From Alphaproteobacteria bacterium (GTDB lineage: Bacteria > Pseudomonadota > Alphaproteobacteria > VGDZ01), in assembly GCA_016869515.1 (NCBI GenBank), contig VGDZ01000004.1, positions 31,567 to 95,566 of the forward strand: a stretch of 64,000 bases of DNA, given 5' to 3'. How positions within the stretch are numbered: position 1 is the first letter of the stretch; each line of letters opens with the position of its first letter. The position numbers and the translations under genes were made by a program. Shown piece after piece: positions 35,236 through 43,856 of this stretch. A model generated the notes under the pieces. The model saw only the letters and a list, made by a program, of their open reading frames with translations. It was not told the origin of the DNA and ran no database searches.

Positions 35236-37305
35236 CTATAGCGCAGCGGATTCGCGGGCGCACCAGCCTTGCCACAGCCGGCGATAGACCGCTTCGACCG
35301 CCTTGGCATAGGCCGGGGGATCGGCCAATGGCGATGCCGCCATGCGTTGGCGCAGCTCCCGACGCAGCGCGCGCAACCGCTCGGCCTCTGCCGCGCGCAT
35401 CGCGACCATCTTGGGAAAATGCTCGGCCTGCTCGACCGCAAAATCTTCCAGCCCGACAGCGGCCAGGATCGAGGCTGTGGTGCGTCCCGTGGCCATGCGT
35501 CCCGCCAGCGACAGCACCGGCACGCCCATCCACAGCGCCTCGAAGCTGGTGACCCCGCCATTCTGCGGCAGGGTGTCGATCGCCAGATCGATCGCGGCAT
35601 AGGCAGCCAAGTGCTCGGCCCGCGTGCCGCCGCCCAGGAAGGCGACGCGGTCGGCCGCCACGCCGCGGGCGGTCAGCGCCGCCGATACGAAATTGCGCAG
35701 CTCCGGCTCGTCATAGGCGCGGTCCTTGAGCAGCAGCCGCGCCGCCGGCACGGCACGCAGCGCCTCGGCCATGAGATCGAGGCTGACCGGCGAAAGCTTG
35801 GCCAGGCGATTGAAGTTGCCGAAGACCGGACCAGGGCTTGGGTTGCGGTCGGTCGGCGGCGCATCGGCTATCGGCTCGAAGCCGAAGGCCGAAGGCAGGT
35901 CGATCACCGTTTCGGCGATGTGCGCCCGCAGCCATTGCGGCGCCATGGTCGGATCGCTCAGCAGGCCGTCGAAGGCTTCAAGGCCCGTCCCCGAGAGATA
36001 GCCCCAGGCGGAAATCTGAATCGGCGCCGGCTTGCGCGCGAACGCCAGCAGCCGGTTGCCGCGCGAGTGGCTCGAAAGATCGATCAACAGATCGATACTG
36101 TCTTGCCTGATTCGGGTCGCCAGGGCGGCGTCATCCAGCGAGGCGACATCGCGCCAGCGGGCGCAGGCCGAACGAAACCGCGTCGTGGTCTCGTCGGCCA
36201 AGCGCGAGCTCGAATAGAGCGTGACTTCGATCGCCTCGGGATCGTGGTGCAGCACCGGCGCGCTGAATGCCAGCGCCGCCGAATGACCGTTGAAATCGCC
36301 CGAGACATAGCCCACGCGCAGGCGGCGCCCGGGGTCGCGGTCGTTGGCATGCGGCGTCCACCCGGCGCGCAGCGGCTTGGCGAAGCGCTCGGCGAATTCC
36401 GACCGACCGAGTGCGGCTTGCGCGGGATCGTCGGCGGCGTGGTCGAGGGCGACGATCAGGTTGGAATGGATCACCGGATTGTCGGGCGCCAGCGCCAGCG
36501 CCCGGCGCAGTTCCAGCACCGCTTCCGCCGCGCGCCCGGCCTCGCGCAGCGCATTGGCCAGGTTGACCCGCGCCTCGACCAGGCCGGGCGCCAGCGCAAC
36601 CGCCTCGCGCCCGGCCTCCAGCGCCGCGCCGAGGCGCCGGAGATCGATCAGCGCGGCCGCCCGATTGGCGACGCTGCGGACGTCGTCCGGCCGTGCCGCG
36701 CGCGCGGCATCGAACCGCGCCAGCGCCTCCCCCGGCCGGCCGAGTTCGCGCGAGGCCACGCCGGCATTGTTGAGCGCATCGGCGTAGTCGGGCCGGAGCG
36801 TGGCGGCACGTTCGAAAGCCGCCAGCGCCTCCTCGGGCCTGGCCAGCCGCACCAGCACCGCGCCCAAATTGTTCCAGGCTTCGGGCCAATCGCGGTTCAG
36901 CGCCAGGGCGCGGCGCGTGGTCGCCTCGGCCTCGGGCCAGCGCTCGGCCAGGCGATAGGCGAGGCCGAGATTGAGCACCGCCGCCGCGTAGTCGGGCCGG
37001 AGCCGCACCGCCGACTGGAATGCCGCGATGGCTTCGTCGATGCGGCCGAGATCGCGCAGCATCGCGCCCAGATTATTGGCCGGTTCGGGATCGGCCGGAT
37101 TGGCGGCGATCGCCGCACGCAACAGCGGCACCGCCTCCGCGGTGTTGCCGCGGGCATGCAGCACGATGCCCAACAGATGCAGCACCGCTGGATGGTCGGG
37201 CAGGCCTTCATGGGCGCGGCGGAATTGGCGCTCGGCTTCGGCCAGCCGGCCCGCGCGCCAGGCTTCGACCGCCTTGGCGAAAGCCGCCTCCGCCGGCTTG
37301 CTCAA
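35236..37305 (-). CDS. TPR protein with SPINDLY/O-GlcNAc-transferase (GT41) domain, copy 2
   Basis: A 689-residue homologue of the protein at 31075-32973, with seven to eight TPR repeats (about 1-290, for example PEAWNNLGAVLVRLARPEEA). The GT41 domain contains LRVGYVSGDFNGHSAA, LIDLSSHSRGNRLLAFARKPAPIQISAWG, FGNFNRLAKLSP and NGGVTSFEALWMGVP. GDFNxH keeps the histidine typical of O-GlcNAc transferases, while copy 1 has GGAYLKRGS there. The start is a TTG at 37305 that overlaps the fkbM stop (TTGA); the longer frame reads through fkbM. Confidence 0.88.
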   Translation of the reverse strand: MSKPAEAAFAKAVEAWRAGRLAEAERQFRRAHEGLPDHPAVLHLLGIVLHARGNTAEAVPLLRAAIAANPADPEPANNLGAMLRDLGRIDEAIAAFQSAVRLRPDYAAAVLNLGLAYRLAERWPEAEATTRRALALNRDWPEAWNNLGAVLVRLARPEEALAAFERAATLRPDYADALNNAGVASRELGRPGEALARFDAARAARPDDVRSVANRAAALIDLRRLGAALEAGREAVALAPGLVEARVNLANALREAGRAAEAVLELRRALALAPDNPVIHSNLIVALDHAADDPAQAALGRSEFAERFAKPLRAGWTPHANDRDPGRRLRVGYVSGDFNGHSAALAFSAPVLHHDPEAIEVTLYSSSRLADETTTRFRSACARWRDVASLDDAALATRIRQDSIDLLIDLSSHSRGNRLLAFARKPAPIQISAWGYLSGTGLEAFDGLLSDPTMAPQWLRAHIAETVIDLPSAFGFEPIADAPPTDRNPSPGPVFGNFNRLAKLSPVSLDLMAEALRAVPAARLLLKDRAYDEPELRNFVSAALTARGVAADRVAFLGGGTRAEHLAAYAAIDLAIDTLPQNGGVTSFEALWMGVPVLSLAGRMATGRTTASILAAVGLEDFAVEQAEHFPKMVAMRAAEAERLRALRRELRQRMAASPLADPPAYAKAVEAVYRRLWQGWCARESAAL

Positions 37306-38465
37306 AACACGCGGCCTTCCTGCAATTCCTTGATCAGGCTGGCGGTCTGGGCGCGGCGGTGGCGCATCAGGGTCTCGGCTTGATCGGCGAAGCCGTTGTC
37401 GCGCAGCACCGTCTCGACGCCATAGGGCGCTTCGGCCAGCAACGCCTTGACGGTGTCCATCTGCGAGCGCAGGCGGTCGAGATAGGCGCGGCGGCGGGCG
37501 ACCAGGGCATGGCCGATCTCGGCCTGGGCCTCGGCGCCGGCGGCGAAGCGACGCCGGCCGCTGTCTTCCGGCCATTTGTCGCCGAAGGTCCAGGGCATGA
37601 GGCCGGGATGAGACTTGCGTGCGGCGTCATAGGCTTCGAGAAAGCGCACGTAGCGCGGGGTCAGTGCGGCAAGGTCGGCGGCAGCCAGGCCATCCAGCGC
37701 CGCCGCCGCCAGATCGGTATGCCCCTGCACGATCATGACGAAGGCGAACTTGGCCCGGGCCGGGGGCGTCGGCAGGGTCTCGACCCGGCGCGCGAACAGG
37801 GCGTCGGCCGAGACCAGCGTGTTCTCGCCGCGCTGGCCGATCGGCACGCGATGCCGCAAGGCTTCCGAGGTGGCGGTGAAGCGCAGGAAGTCGAAGCCGC
37901 GCGCCGCCAGCCAGGCGGCAACCTCGCCGAACAGCGGCTGGTCGCGGTACTGGCGCAGGAACGAGACCTCGAGCTGCAGCGCCAGCACGCCCGCCAGCGT
38001 CCCGGGCGCGCCTTCGAGAATGGCCAGTTCCGCGCCCTGGGTATCGATCGACAGGAAATCGGGCGGCGGCACTTCGGCCGAACGCGCCAGCGCCTGGTCC
38101 AGCGTCAGCGCCTCGACCGCGCGGGTCTCGGCCGCCGGCATGGTCTCGGCGAAGGCATAGTCGTGATCCCAGGCGAAATGCACGAAGCGCCCCGCCGCCG
38201 CCGGATCGAAGGGCAGGATCGAACTGGCATAGGGGTCGCGGGCGATGTGGAAATCGACCCGCCCCGGCCGCGACCACAGGCAATAGGGCAATACGTGAAG
38301 GGTCGATTCGAGACCCCGGTTGTTGTCCCGAATCTGCGGCAGGCAATCGGGATCGGCATCGTGAAACACGCTGACGAAATCGCGCTCGAAGCGAGCGCAG
38401 ATCGGGAAGGCGCGCACGCCGTTGCGCCCGCCGATGTGGTGGAGCGAAAGACGCGAATCCATCAT
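37302..38465 (-). CDS. FkbM-family methyltransferase
   Basis: A 387-residue protein with an FkbM-type SAM-dependent methyltransferase core. DFLSIDTQGAELAILEG (136-152) is the signature, followed by LEVSFLRQYRDQPLF. The usual VGANIG glycine-rich motif near the N-terminus is not obvious, and about 140 extra C-terminal residues of helical character follow. FkbM enzymes O-methylate sugars or other hydroxyls, which fits a glycan operon. It is the first gene of the minus-strand run, divergent from the phosphatase gene 64 bases away. Confidence 0.78.
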   Translation of the reverse strand: MMDSRLSLHHIGGRNGVRAFPICARFERDFVSVFHDADPDCLPQIRDNNRGLESTLHVLPYCLWSRPGRVDFHIARDPYASSILPFDPAAAGRFVHFAWDHDYAFAETMPAAETRAVEALTLDQALARSAEVPPPDFLSIDTQGAELAILEGAPGTLAGVLALQLEVSFLRQYRDQPLFGEVAAWLAARGFDFLRFTATSEALRHRVPIGQRGENTLVSADALFARRVETLPTPPARAKFAFVMIVQGHTDLAAAALDGLAAADLAALTPRYVRFLEAYDAARKSHPGLMPWTFGDKWPEDSGRRRFAAGAEAQAEIGHALVARRRAYLDRLRSQMDTVKALLAEAPYGVETVLRDNGFADQAETLMRHRRAQTASLIKELQEGRVF

Positions 38466-38492
38466 CGCGCGTCACGCTATACCGCGCGCCGC

Positions 38493-38521
38493 TTGGCGAC
38501 AATCCGGCATTCCGGTATCAA
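38493..38521 (+). promoter_or_regulatory. possible promoter of the tyrosine-phosphatase gene
   Basis: TTGGCG (38493-38498) and TATCAA (38516-38521) are 17 bases apart, in the divergent gap with fkbM. The expected start of transcription would be almost at the ATG (38529), giving a nearly leaderless mRNA. The match could be chance. Confidence 0.3.
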
Positions 38522-38528
38522 GCCAGCC

Positions 38529-39026
38529 ATGCGCATCGGCGTCCTGTTCGTCTGCACCGGCAACATCTGCCGCTCGCCCACGGCCGAGGGCGTGTTCCGC
38601 AGTCAGGTCCACGCCGCCGGCCTGGCCGAGCGGATGGCGATCGATTCCGCCGGCACCCACGACTATCACATCGGCGAGCCGCCCGATCCGCGCAGCCAGG
38701 CCCATGCCCTCAGGCGCGGCTTCGATCTGTCGGATCTGCGCGCGCGTCAATTGGCGCCGGCCGACTTCGATCGCTTTCGCTACCTCTTGGCGATGGATCG
38801 CGGTCATGTCGGGCTGATGCGGCGGATGGCACCCAAGCACCGCCAGGAGCGCATTCGCCTGATGCTGGAATTCGCGCCCGGAGGCGGAGCGGGCGACGTG
38901 CCCGATCCCTATTACGGTGGGCCGGCCGGCTTCGAGCGCGTGCTGGACCTGATCGAAGCCGCCTCAGCCGGGCTGCTGGCCGAAATCCGCCGCGCGCATT
39001 TCGACAATGCCGACGTCCTGTCATAA
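38529..39026 (+). CDS. low-molecular-weight protein-tyrosine phosphatase
   Basis: A 165-residue LMW-PTPase. The P-loop CTGNICRSP (9-17) has the nucleophile C9 and R15, and DPYYGG in the C-terminal third holds the general acid Asp. Such enzymes oppose tyrosine autokinases in polysaccharide export or act on small phosphoesters. No BY-kinase lies in the window. It starts divergently from the fkbM operon and is 25 bases before the TRAP transporter genes. Confidence 0.93.
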   Translation: MRIGVLFVCTGNICRSPTAEGVFRSQVHAAGLAERMAIDSAGTHDYHIGEPPDPRSQAHALRRGFDLSDLRARQLAPADFDRFRYLLAMDRGHVGLMRRMAPKHRQERIRLMLEFAPGGGAGDVPDPYYGGPAGFERVLDLIEAASAGLLAEIRRAHFDNADVLS

Positions 39027-39051
39027 GTTCGGCCGCAAAGAGGGAGGCACC

Positions 39052-40023
39052 ATGTTCCGATCGATCGTCGTCGCTTCGCTGGTCCTGGCGGCACCCGCCT
39101 TGGCCCAGACCGAGATGCGCATCAGCCATCAGGTGCCGACCGCGCACCACCTGCACAAGATGCTCGAAGGCTTCAAGGCCGATGTCGAGAAGACCACCGC
39201 CGGCGCGGTCAAGGTCGCCATCCATCCCAACGATTCGCTGTTCAAGGCGGCCGAAAACCATCCTGCCGTCGCTCGCGGCGCGGTCGAGGCGGCGCTGTCG
39301 GTCAACTTCCAATGGGGCAACACCATCCCCGAAATGAACATCACCACCATTCCCTACCTGATCGCCGATCTGGACCGCATCAAGCGCTTCCCGGGATCGG
39401 AGGCGGCCAAGCTGCTCGAGGCCAAGCTCGAGCAGAAAGGGGTCAAGAACGTCGGCTGGTACTACATCACCCGCCAATCGATCTTCACCTCGGGCAAGAA
39501 GCCGCTGGTGACGCTGGAGGATCTCAAGGGCGTCAAGATCCGCGGGCTGAACGCGATCTCGGATGCCGGCCTGGCGGCGGTCGGCGCGGCGCCGACGCCG
39601 ATGGCGGCGCCCGAGGTCTACAACGCGCTGCAATCGGGTCTGCTCGATGCCGGCCTGACCGATCTTTCGGCCGCGGTCAGCCGACGCTTCTACGAAGTGC
39701 AGAAGTTCGGCACCGTCGCGCCTTACTTCTCGGTCTATTTCCACATGTTCGTCAATCCGGCGTGGTGGGGGAAGTTGCCGGCGGCCCAGCGCGACGCGAT
39801 AGCCGCCGCCGCCAAGCGCGGCGAAGAGGCGATGGTCGCCATCACCGAAGCCACCGCCGCCGAAGCGGTCGGCCAACTGCGCGACAAGGGCATGGCGATT
39901 CATGCCCAGAGCGCGGCCGAGACCGCGGCCTGGAAGGCGGCGATGCAGCGGCCGGTGATCGAGGCCTTCACCAAGGCGGCGCCGGACGGCCAGAAGCTGA
40001 TGGAGTTGATATCCAAGCTGTGA
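39052..40023 (+). CDS. TRAP transporter solute-binding protein (DctP family)
   Basis: A periplasmic solute-binding protein of 323 residues. Residues 1-18 form a signal peptide with cleavage after APALA. The mature part has the DctP pattern: MRISHQVPTAHHLHK, VKVAIHPNDSLFKA, the KGVKIRGLNAISDA stretch and the conserved Arg in IRG that binds carboxylates. The ligand is thus probably an organic acid, though the neighbouring kinase suggests a sugar-derived compound. AGGGAGG lies nine bases before the ATG at 39052; the ORF could not begin earlier without losing the signal peptide. Confidence 0.93.
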   Translation: MFRSIVVASLVLAAPALAQTEMRISHQVPTAHHLHKMLEGFKADVEKTTAGAVKVAIHPNDSLFKAAENHPAVARGAVEAALSVNFQWGNTIPEMNITTIPYLIADLDRIKRFPGSEAAKLLEAKLEQKGVKNVGWYYITRQSIFTSGKKPLVTLEDLKGVKIRGLNAISDAGLAAVGAAPTPMAAPEVYNALQSGLLDAGLTDLSAAVSRRFYEVQKFGTVAPYFSVYFHMFVNPAWWGKLPAAQRDAIAAAAKRGEEAMVAITEATAAEAVGQLRDKGMAIHAQSAAETAAWKAAMQRPVIEAFTKAAPDGQKLMELISKL

Positions 40024-40556
40024 GCGCGCTCGACCGGCTCGATCGCCTGGCCGCCGGGTTGGCGCGGCTCGGGCGCGGGCTGGCGGCGCTGTCCTGCCTG
40101 GCGGCCTTCGCCGTGGTCGTGGCGGCGGTGGCGATGCGCTATCTGTTCGGCCGGCCGCTGGTCTGGGCGGACGAGGTCTCGGGCTGGCTGGTGGTGTCGA
40201 CGGCGATGCTGGCGCTGGCCGAAGCGCAGTACCGGGGCGAGAACGTCGCGGTCGATCTCTGGCTCGAGCGCGCCCGCGGCCGGACCTTGACCGCGTTGCG
40301 GCTGGGCGGAGCCGCGGGCGTGGCGGTGTGCGGCGGCGTGCTGTTGCACCAGGGCTGGCAGATGGTGGCGTTTTCGCGGATGGTCGGCATTAAGTCCAAC
40401 ACCCTGGCTACAGTCGATGTCTGGACGATCCAGGCGCTGGTACCGATCGGCGGCGCGCTTTTGCTGGCGATCGCGCTGGTGCAGTCGGCGCGCATCGTGG
40501 CCGGCCGCCCGATCTCGGCCGACGAGGGCGTCAAGGCGGCGCGGTCGATCGAATGA
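40020..40556 (+). CDS. TRAP transporter small permease (DctQ family)
   Basis: A 178-residue membrane protein with four helices visible by eye, at about 22-42, 52-72, 92-112 and 135-158. The YLFGRPLVWADEVSGWL segment is typical of DctQ. It pairs with the large permease to form the sodium-driven importer. The GTG at 40020 overlaps the dctP stop (GTGA), and the gene overlaps dctM by four bases. Confidence 0.9.
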   Translation: MSALDRLDRLAAGLARLGRGLAALSCLAAFAVVVAAVAMRYLFGRPLVWADEVSGWLVVSTAMLALAEAQYRGENVAVDLWLERARGRTLTALRLGGAAGVAVCGGVLLHQGWQMVAFSRMVGIKSNTLATVDVWTIQALVPIGGALLLAIALVQSARIVAGRPISADEGVKAARSIE

Positions 40557-41851
40557 CTTTCCTCGCGCTGTTGGCGCTGCTGATCGGTTTTCTCTATCTC
40601 GGCCTGCCGATGTTCGCCGGCATGATGATCTTCTCCGGCGCGGTGCTGCTGTTCGCCGAAGGCTCGCTCGGCACGCTGGGCGAGTTCGTCTTCGGCAAGC
40701 TCAACACCTACCTGCTGGTGGCGATCCCGCTGTTCATGCTGATGGCGACCTTCATGGTGCGGGGCAAGGTGGTGGACGACCTCTATCATGCCGCCCACGT
40801 CTTCACCCGCCACTTGCCGGGCGGGTTGGGCGTGGCGACGGTGGCGGCATGCGGGGTGTTCGCCGCCGTCTCGGGCTCATCGGTCGCGACCGCGCTGACC
40901 ATCGGTGCCGTGGCGCTGCCGCAGATGCTGCGCTACGGCTACGATCCGCGCGGCGCCTATGGCGTGGTCGCCGCCGGCGGCACGCTCGGGATCCTGATCC
41001 CGCCCTCGGCGCCGATGGTGCTGTTCGGCATCGCCTCGGACACCTCGATCGGCGCTTTGTTCATGGCGGGGGTGTTTCCCGGCCTGATGCTGGCGGCGAT
41101 CTTCGCCGCCTGGTGCATGTGGGGCGAATGGCGGCGCGAGCGGCGTTCGGGCGCGCGCAACCGCCCGCCGCGCGCCGATTGGGGCGAGATGGCGGCGGCG
41201 CTGCGACGCGCGTTCTGGGCCTTGACCCTGCCGCCGGTGGTGCTGGGCGGCATCTATCTGGGCGTGTTCACCGCCACCGAGGCCGCGGGAATCGGCGCGC
41301 TGTGGGCGGCGGCGATCGCGGTCGTGGTCTATCGCCGCTTCGGCTGGCGCGATCTGTGGGAGGGCGCCGGCGATGCCGCCCGCACCACCGCCGTGCTGTT
41401 CGCGATCATCATCGGCGCGGCGATGTACGGCTTCATGCTGGCCAAGCTCGGCATTCCCGACGGGCTGGTGAAGCTGGTGGTGGAATGGAAGCTGAGCCGG
41501 ATCGAGTTCCTCTTGGCGACGATGGCGCTGGTGTTCGTGCTCGGCCTGGTGCTGGAATCGATTTCGATCATCCTCATCACCACGCCGGTGGTGATGCCGG
41601 TGCTGAAGCAGCTCGGCATCGATCCGGTGTGGTACGGCGTGCTCCTGACCATCAATCTCGAACTGGCGCTGATCTCGCCGCCGGTAGGCATGAACCTGGT
41701 GGTGATCAAGCAGATCGCCGGCGTGCCGCTCTACGAGGTCGAGCGCGCGGCGCTGCCCTACATGGTGCTGATGGGGATCGCCATCCTGCTGGTGGTCGCC
41801 TTTCCCGGCTTGGCGCTGTGGCTGCCCTCGACGATGCAATTGGGGCGCTAG
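40553..41851 (+). CDS. TRAP transporter large permease (DctM family)
   Basis: A 432-residue permease with about twelve hydrophobic segments. Family motifs include LPGGLGVATVAACGVFAAVSGSSVATA, GTLGILIPPSAPMVLFG and an ATEAAGIGALWA region in the middle. It forms the sodium-coupled transport channel with DctQ. The ATG overlaps the dctQ stop. The downstream kinase begins inside its last codons, so the four genes look like one operon. Confidence 0.95.
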   Translation: MTFLALLALLIGFLYLGLPMFAGMMIFSGAVLLFAEGSLGTLGEFVFGKLNTYLLVAIPLFMLMATFMVRGKVVDDLYHAAHVFTRHLPGGLGVATVAACGVFAAVSGSSVATALTIGAVALPQMLRYGYDPRGAYGVVAAGGTLGILIPPSAPMVLFGIASDTSIGALFMAGVFPGLMLAAIFAAWCMWGEWRRERRSGARNRPPRADWGEMAAALRRAFWALTLPPVVLGGIYLGVFTATEAAGIGALWAAAIAVVVYRRFGWRDLWEGAGDAARTTAVLFAIIIGAAMYGFMLAKLGIPDGLVKLVVEWKLSRIEFLLATMALVFVLGLVLESISIILITTPVVMPVLKQLGIDPVWYGVLLTINLELALISPPVGMNLVVIKQIAGVPLYEVERAALPYMVLMGIAILLVVAFPGLALWLPSTMQLGR

Positions 41852-42642
41852 GCGGACGCATCGTCCGTCGCGCCCGCATCGGCGGCGGGCAATGGGCCAC
41901 GGTCGAGCGCATCGACTTGGCCGACGGCCGGGCGCTGGCGGCGAAGCGGGGCCGCGGCATGGCGCTGGAAGGCTGGATGCTGCAGCGCCTGGCGGCGACG
42001 CCGTTGCCGGTGCCGCGCGTGCATCACGCCGGCGACGACCTCTTGGTGATGGACCTGATCGAAGGCGAGGGTCGGCTCGACGCCGCCGGCGAGCGTCACG
42101 CGGCGGAGCTGCTGGCGGCGCTGCACGACCTGCCGGTCGAGGGTTTCGGGCTCGAGCGCGACACCGTGATCGGCTCGCTGGTCCAGCCCAATCCGAAAAC
42201 CGAAAACTGGATCGACTTCTTCCGCGACCAGCGCTTGCTTTACATGGCGCGCCAGGCGCGGCTGCCGCGCGAGGTGATGTCGCGCATCGACCGCTTGGCC
42301 GGGCGGCTCGATCGCTACATCGCCCGCGACGTCCGGCCATCGCTTTTGCATGGCGACCTCTGGGCCGGGAATCTGCTGGCGCGCGGCGGACGCGTCGTCG
42401 CCGCGATCGATCCGGCGATCTACCAGGGCGATGCCGAGATCGAGCTGGCCTTCGGCACGCTGTTCGGCCCGTTCGACCGGGCTTTCTTCGAGCGTTACCA
42501 AGAGCTTCGACCGATCCGCGAGGGCTTCTTCGAACATCGCCGCGATCTCTACAATCTCTATCCGCTTCTGGTGCATGTGCGGCTGTTCGGCGGCGGCTAT
42601 CTCGGCACGCTGGTGGCGACGCTGGATCGGCTGCGCGGGTGA
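41818..42642 (+). CDS. fructosamine/ketosamine-3-kinase family protein
   Basis: A 274-residue kinase of the fructosamine-3-kinase/aminoglycoside phosphotransferase fold. It has HGDLWAGN (178-185), IDPAIYQGDAEIEL for the metal-binding Asp, K43 in LAAKRG and the family segment NWIDFFRDQR. The best start I see is GTG at 41818, overlapping dctM by 34 bases and giving nearly full family length; an ATT eight codons later is possible. It could phosphorylate glycated amines brought in by the TRAP system, or repair glycated proteins. Confidence 0.78.
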   Translation: MAALDDAIGALGGRIVRRARIGGGQWATVERIDLADGRALAAKRGRGMALEGWMLQRLAATPLPVPRVHHAGDDLLVMDLIEGEGRLDAAGERHAAELLAALHDLPVEGFGLERDTVIGSLVQPNPKTENWIDFFRDQRLLYMARQARLPREVMSRIDRLAGRLDRYIARDVRPSLLHGDLWAGNLLARGGRVVAAIDPAIYQGDAEIELAFGTLFGPFDRAFFERYQELRPIREGFFEHRRDLYNLYPLLVHVRLFGGGYLGTLVATLDRLRG

Positions 42643-42648
42643 AAAAAA

Positions 42649-42670
42649 GAGCCGGGCGGGGGCCCGGCTC
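42649..42670. terminator. GC-rich hairpin with adjoining A-tract
   Basis: A 9-bp perfect stem (GAGCCGGGC / GCCCGGCTC) with a GGGG loop follows the kinase stop. Seven A bases precede it (42642-42648), so on the minus strand it reads as a standard intrinsic terminator with a T-tract, for the trxB-lysR transcript. On the plus strand it may still end the TRAP transcript, but the trailing T-run is weak. Confidence 0.7.
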
Positions 42671-42880
42671 AAGTTTACAGGGAGGCTTCACGTCTGGGAG
42701 ACGTAACGGGGAAAGCTTGGCCTGAGGCCCCGCTACCCCGGAATTCGCGGCGGGACCGCGAATTCTCGGCGCCGAAGATCGGCGTCGTCGAGACAAGAAT
42801 TAGTGTGGCGTTGCCGGGTCGACCACAGACAGTTGCGCTAAGCTGCCATGTAATAATGCATGGAATAAGGGGTGGCCCTT
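42671..42880. other. non-coding stretch rich in hairpins
   Basis: No gene is seen here. There are inverted repeats at 42690-42704 (ACGTCT/AGACGT), 42741-42765 (a perfect 10-bp stem GAATTCGCGG/CCGCGAATTC with a 5-base loop) and 42847-42862 (CCATG/CATGG), plus a GGCC/GGCC stem enclosed by CGGGG/CCCCG at about 42707-42740. This may be a small RNA or a structured 3' region; I cannot name a family. Confidence 0.4.
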
Positions 42881-42882
42881 AG

Positions 42883-42930
42883 ACCGCGATCTGTCTTGAA
42901 CCACATGGTTCAAGACTGATCGATCATGCC
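42883..42930 (+). repeat. 48-bp deletion derivative of the two-hairpin repeat, copy 2
   Basis: It begins with the left end of the full element (ACCGCGATC) and then jumps directly to hairpin B (CTTGAAC/GTTCAAG) and the right end, missing hairpin A and the spacer. It is flanked by TTAG (42879-42882) and CTAG (42931-42934). The right-hand CTAG supplies the TAG stop of the lysR gene. Confidence 0.75.
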
Positions 42931-43848
42931 CTAGAAGCGCCATTCCGCCAATTTCCGCACCAGGAAATCCCGGAACACGATTACGCGCTTGGTATTGCGG
43001 AGTTCTTCGGGATAGACGAAATAGGTATCGAACACCGGCCCCTCGACGTCGAGCGGGATTTGCACCAGCCGCTTATTTGCATGGGCGACGTAATCGGGCA
43101 GCGAGGCCACGCCCAGGCCCGATTCGCAGGCCAGCATCAGGCCATAGACGTTGTTGATCTGCAGCACCGGCGTCCGCGGTGGCGCGTCTTCCGGCTGCCC
43201 CGCGGTCAGCAGCCAGTTGGTGTTGGCGATCGGCGCCGGCGCCTCGTAGCCGTAGACCAGGATGCGATGGCGATCGAGATCGGTGGCCTGGCGGGGCGTC
43301 CCGGCTTGTTTGATGTAGGCCGGCGAGGCGTAGCAATGGCTGTGCATGGTCATCAGCCGGCGCTTGATCAGGTCGGGCTGGGTCGGCTCGCGCATGCGGA
43401 TGGCGACGTCGGCCGCGCGCATCGACAGATCGAGTTCCCGATCGTCGACCAAGAGGTTGACGGTGATCTCCGGGAACATGTCCATGAATTCCTTGATGTG
43501 CTTGGTCAGCCATGTGGTGCCGATGCCGACCGTGGTGGTGACCTTGAGTTCGCCGCGCGGGCGTTCCTTGGAATCGGTCAGCACCGCCTCGGCCATGGCC
43601 AGCTTGCCGAAGACGTCGTGAACCGTGCGGAACAGGAGCTCGCCCTGTTCGGTCAGCACCAGCCCGCGGGCGTGACGATGGAACAGCGTGACCTTGAGGC
43701 CTTCCTCCAGCGCCCCGATCTGGCGGCTGACGGTCGATTGCGACAGGCCGAGGTTCTCGCCGGCATGGGTGAAGGAACCGGCCTCGGCCACGGCGTGGAA
43801 TACCCGCAGCTTGTCCCAGTCGAGTTGGCCGTGGGCGTCGCCGACCAT
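42931..43848 (-). CDS. LysR-family transcriptional regulator
   Basis: A 305-residue regulator. The winged helix-turn-helix covers about 9-68 (LRVFHAVAEAGSFTHAGENL then SQSTVSRQIGALEE), and a substrate-binding domain starts near 95. It lies eight bases after trxB on the same strand and so is probably co-transcribed rather than divergent from a target. That arrangement is less usual for LysR proteins. The effector is unknown. Its TAG stop lies in the flank of the short repeat at 42883-42930. Confidence 0.92.
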   Translation of the reverse strand: MVGDAHGQLDWDKLRVFHAVAEAGSFTHAGENLGLSQSTVSRQIGALEEGLKVTLFHRHARGLVLTEQGELLFRTVHDVFGKLAMAEAVLTDSKERPRGELKVTTTVGIGTTWLTKHIKEFMDMFPEITVNLLVDDRELDLSMRAADVAIRMREPTQPDLIKRRLMTMHSHCYASPAYIKQAGTPRQATDLDRHRILVYGYEAPAPIANTNWLLTAGQPEDAPPRTPVLQINNVYGLMLACESGLGVASLPDYVAHANKRLVQIPLDVEGPVFDTYFVYPEELRNTKRVIVFRDFLVRKLAEWRF

Positions 43849-43856
43849 GCTTGGGC

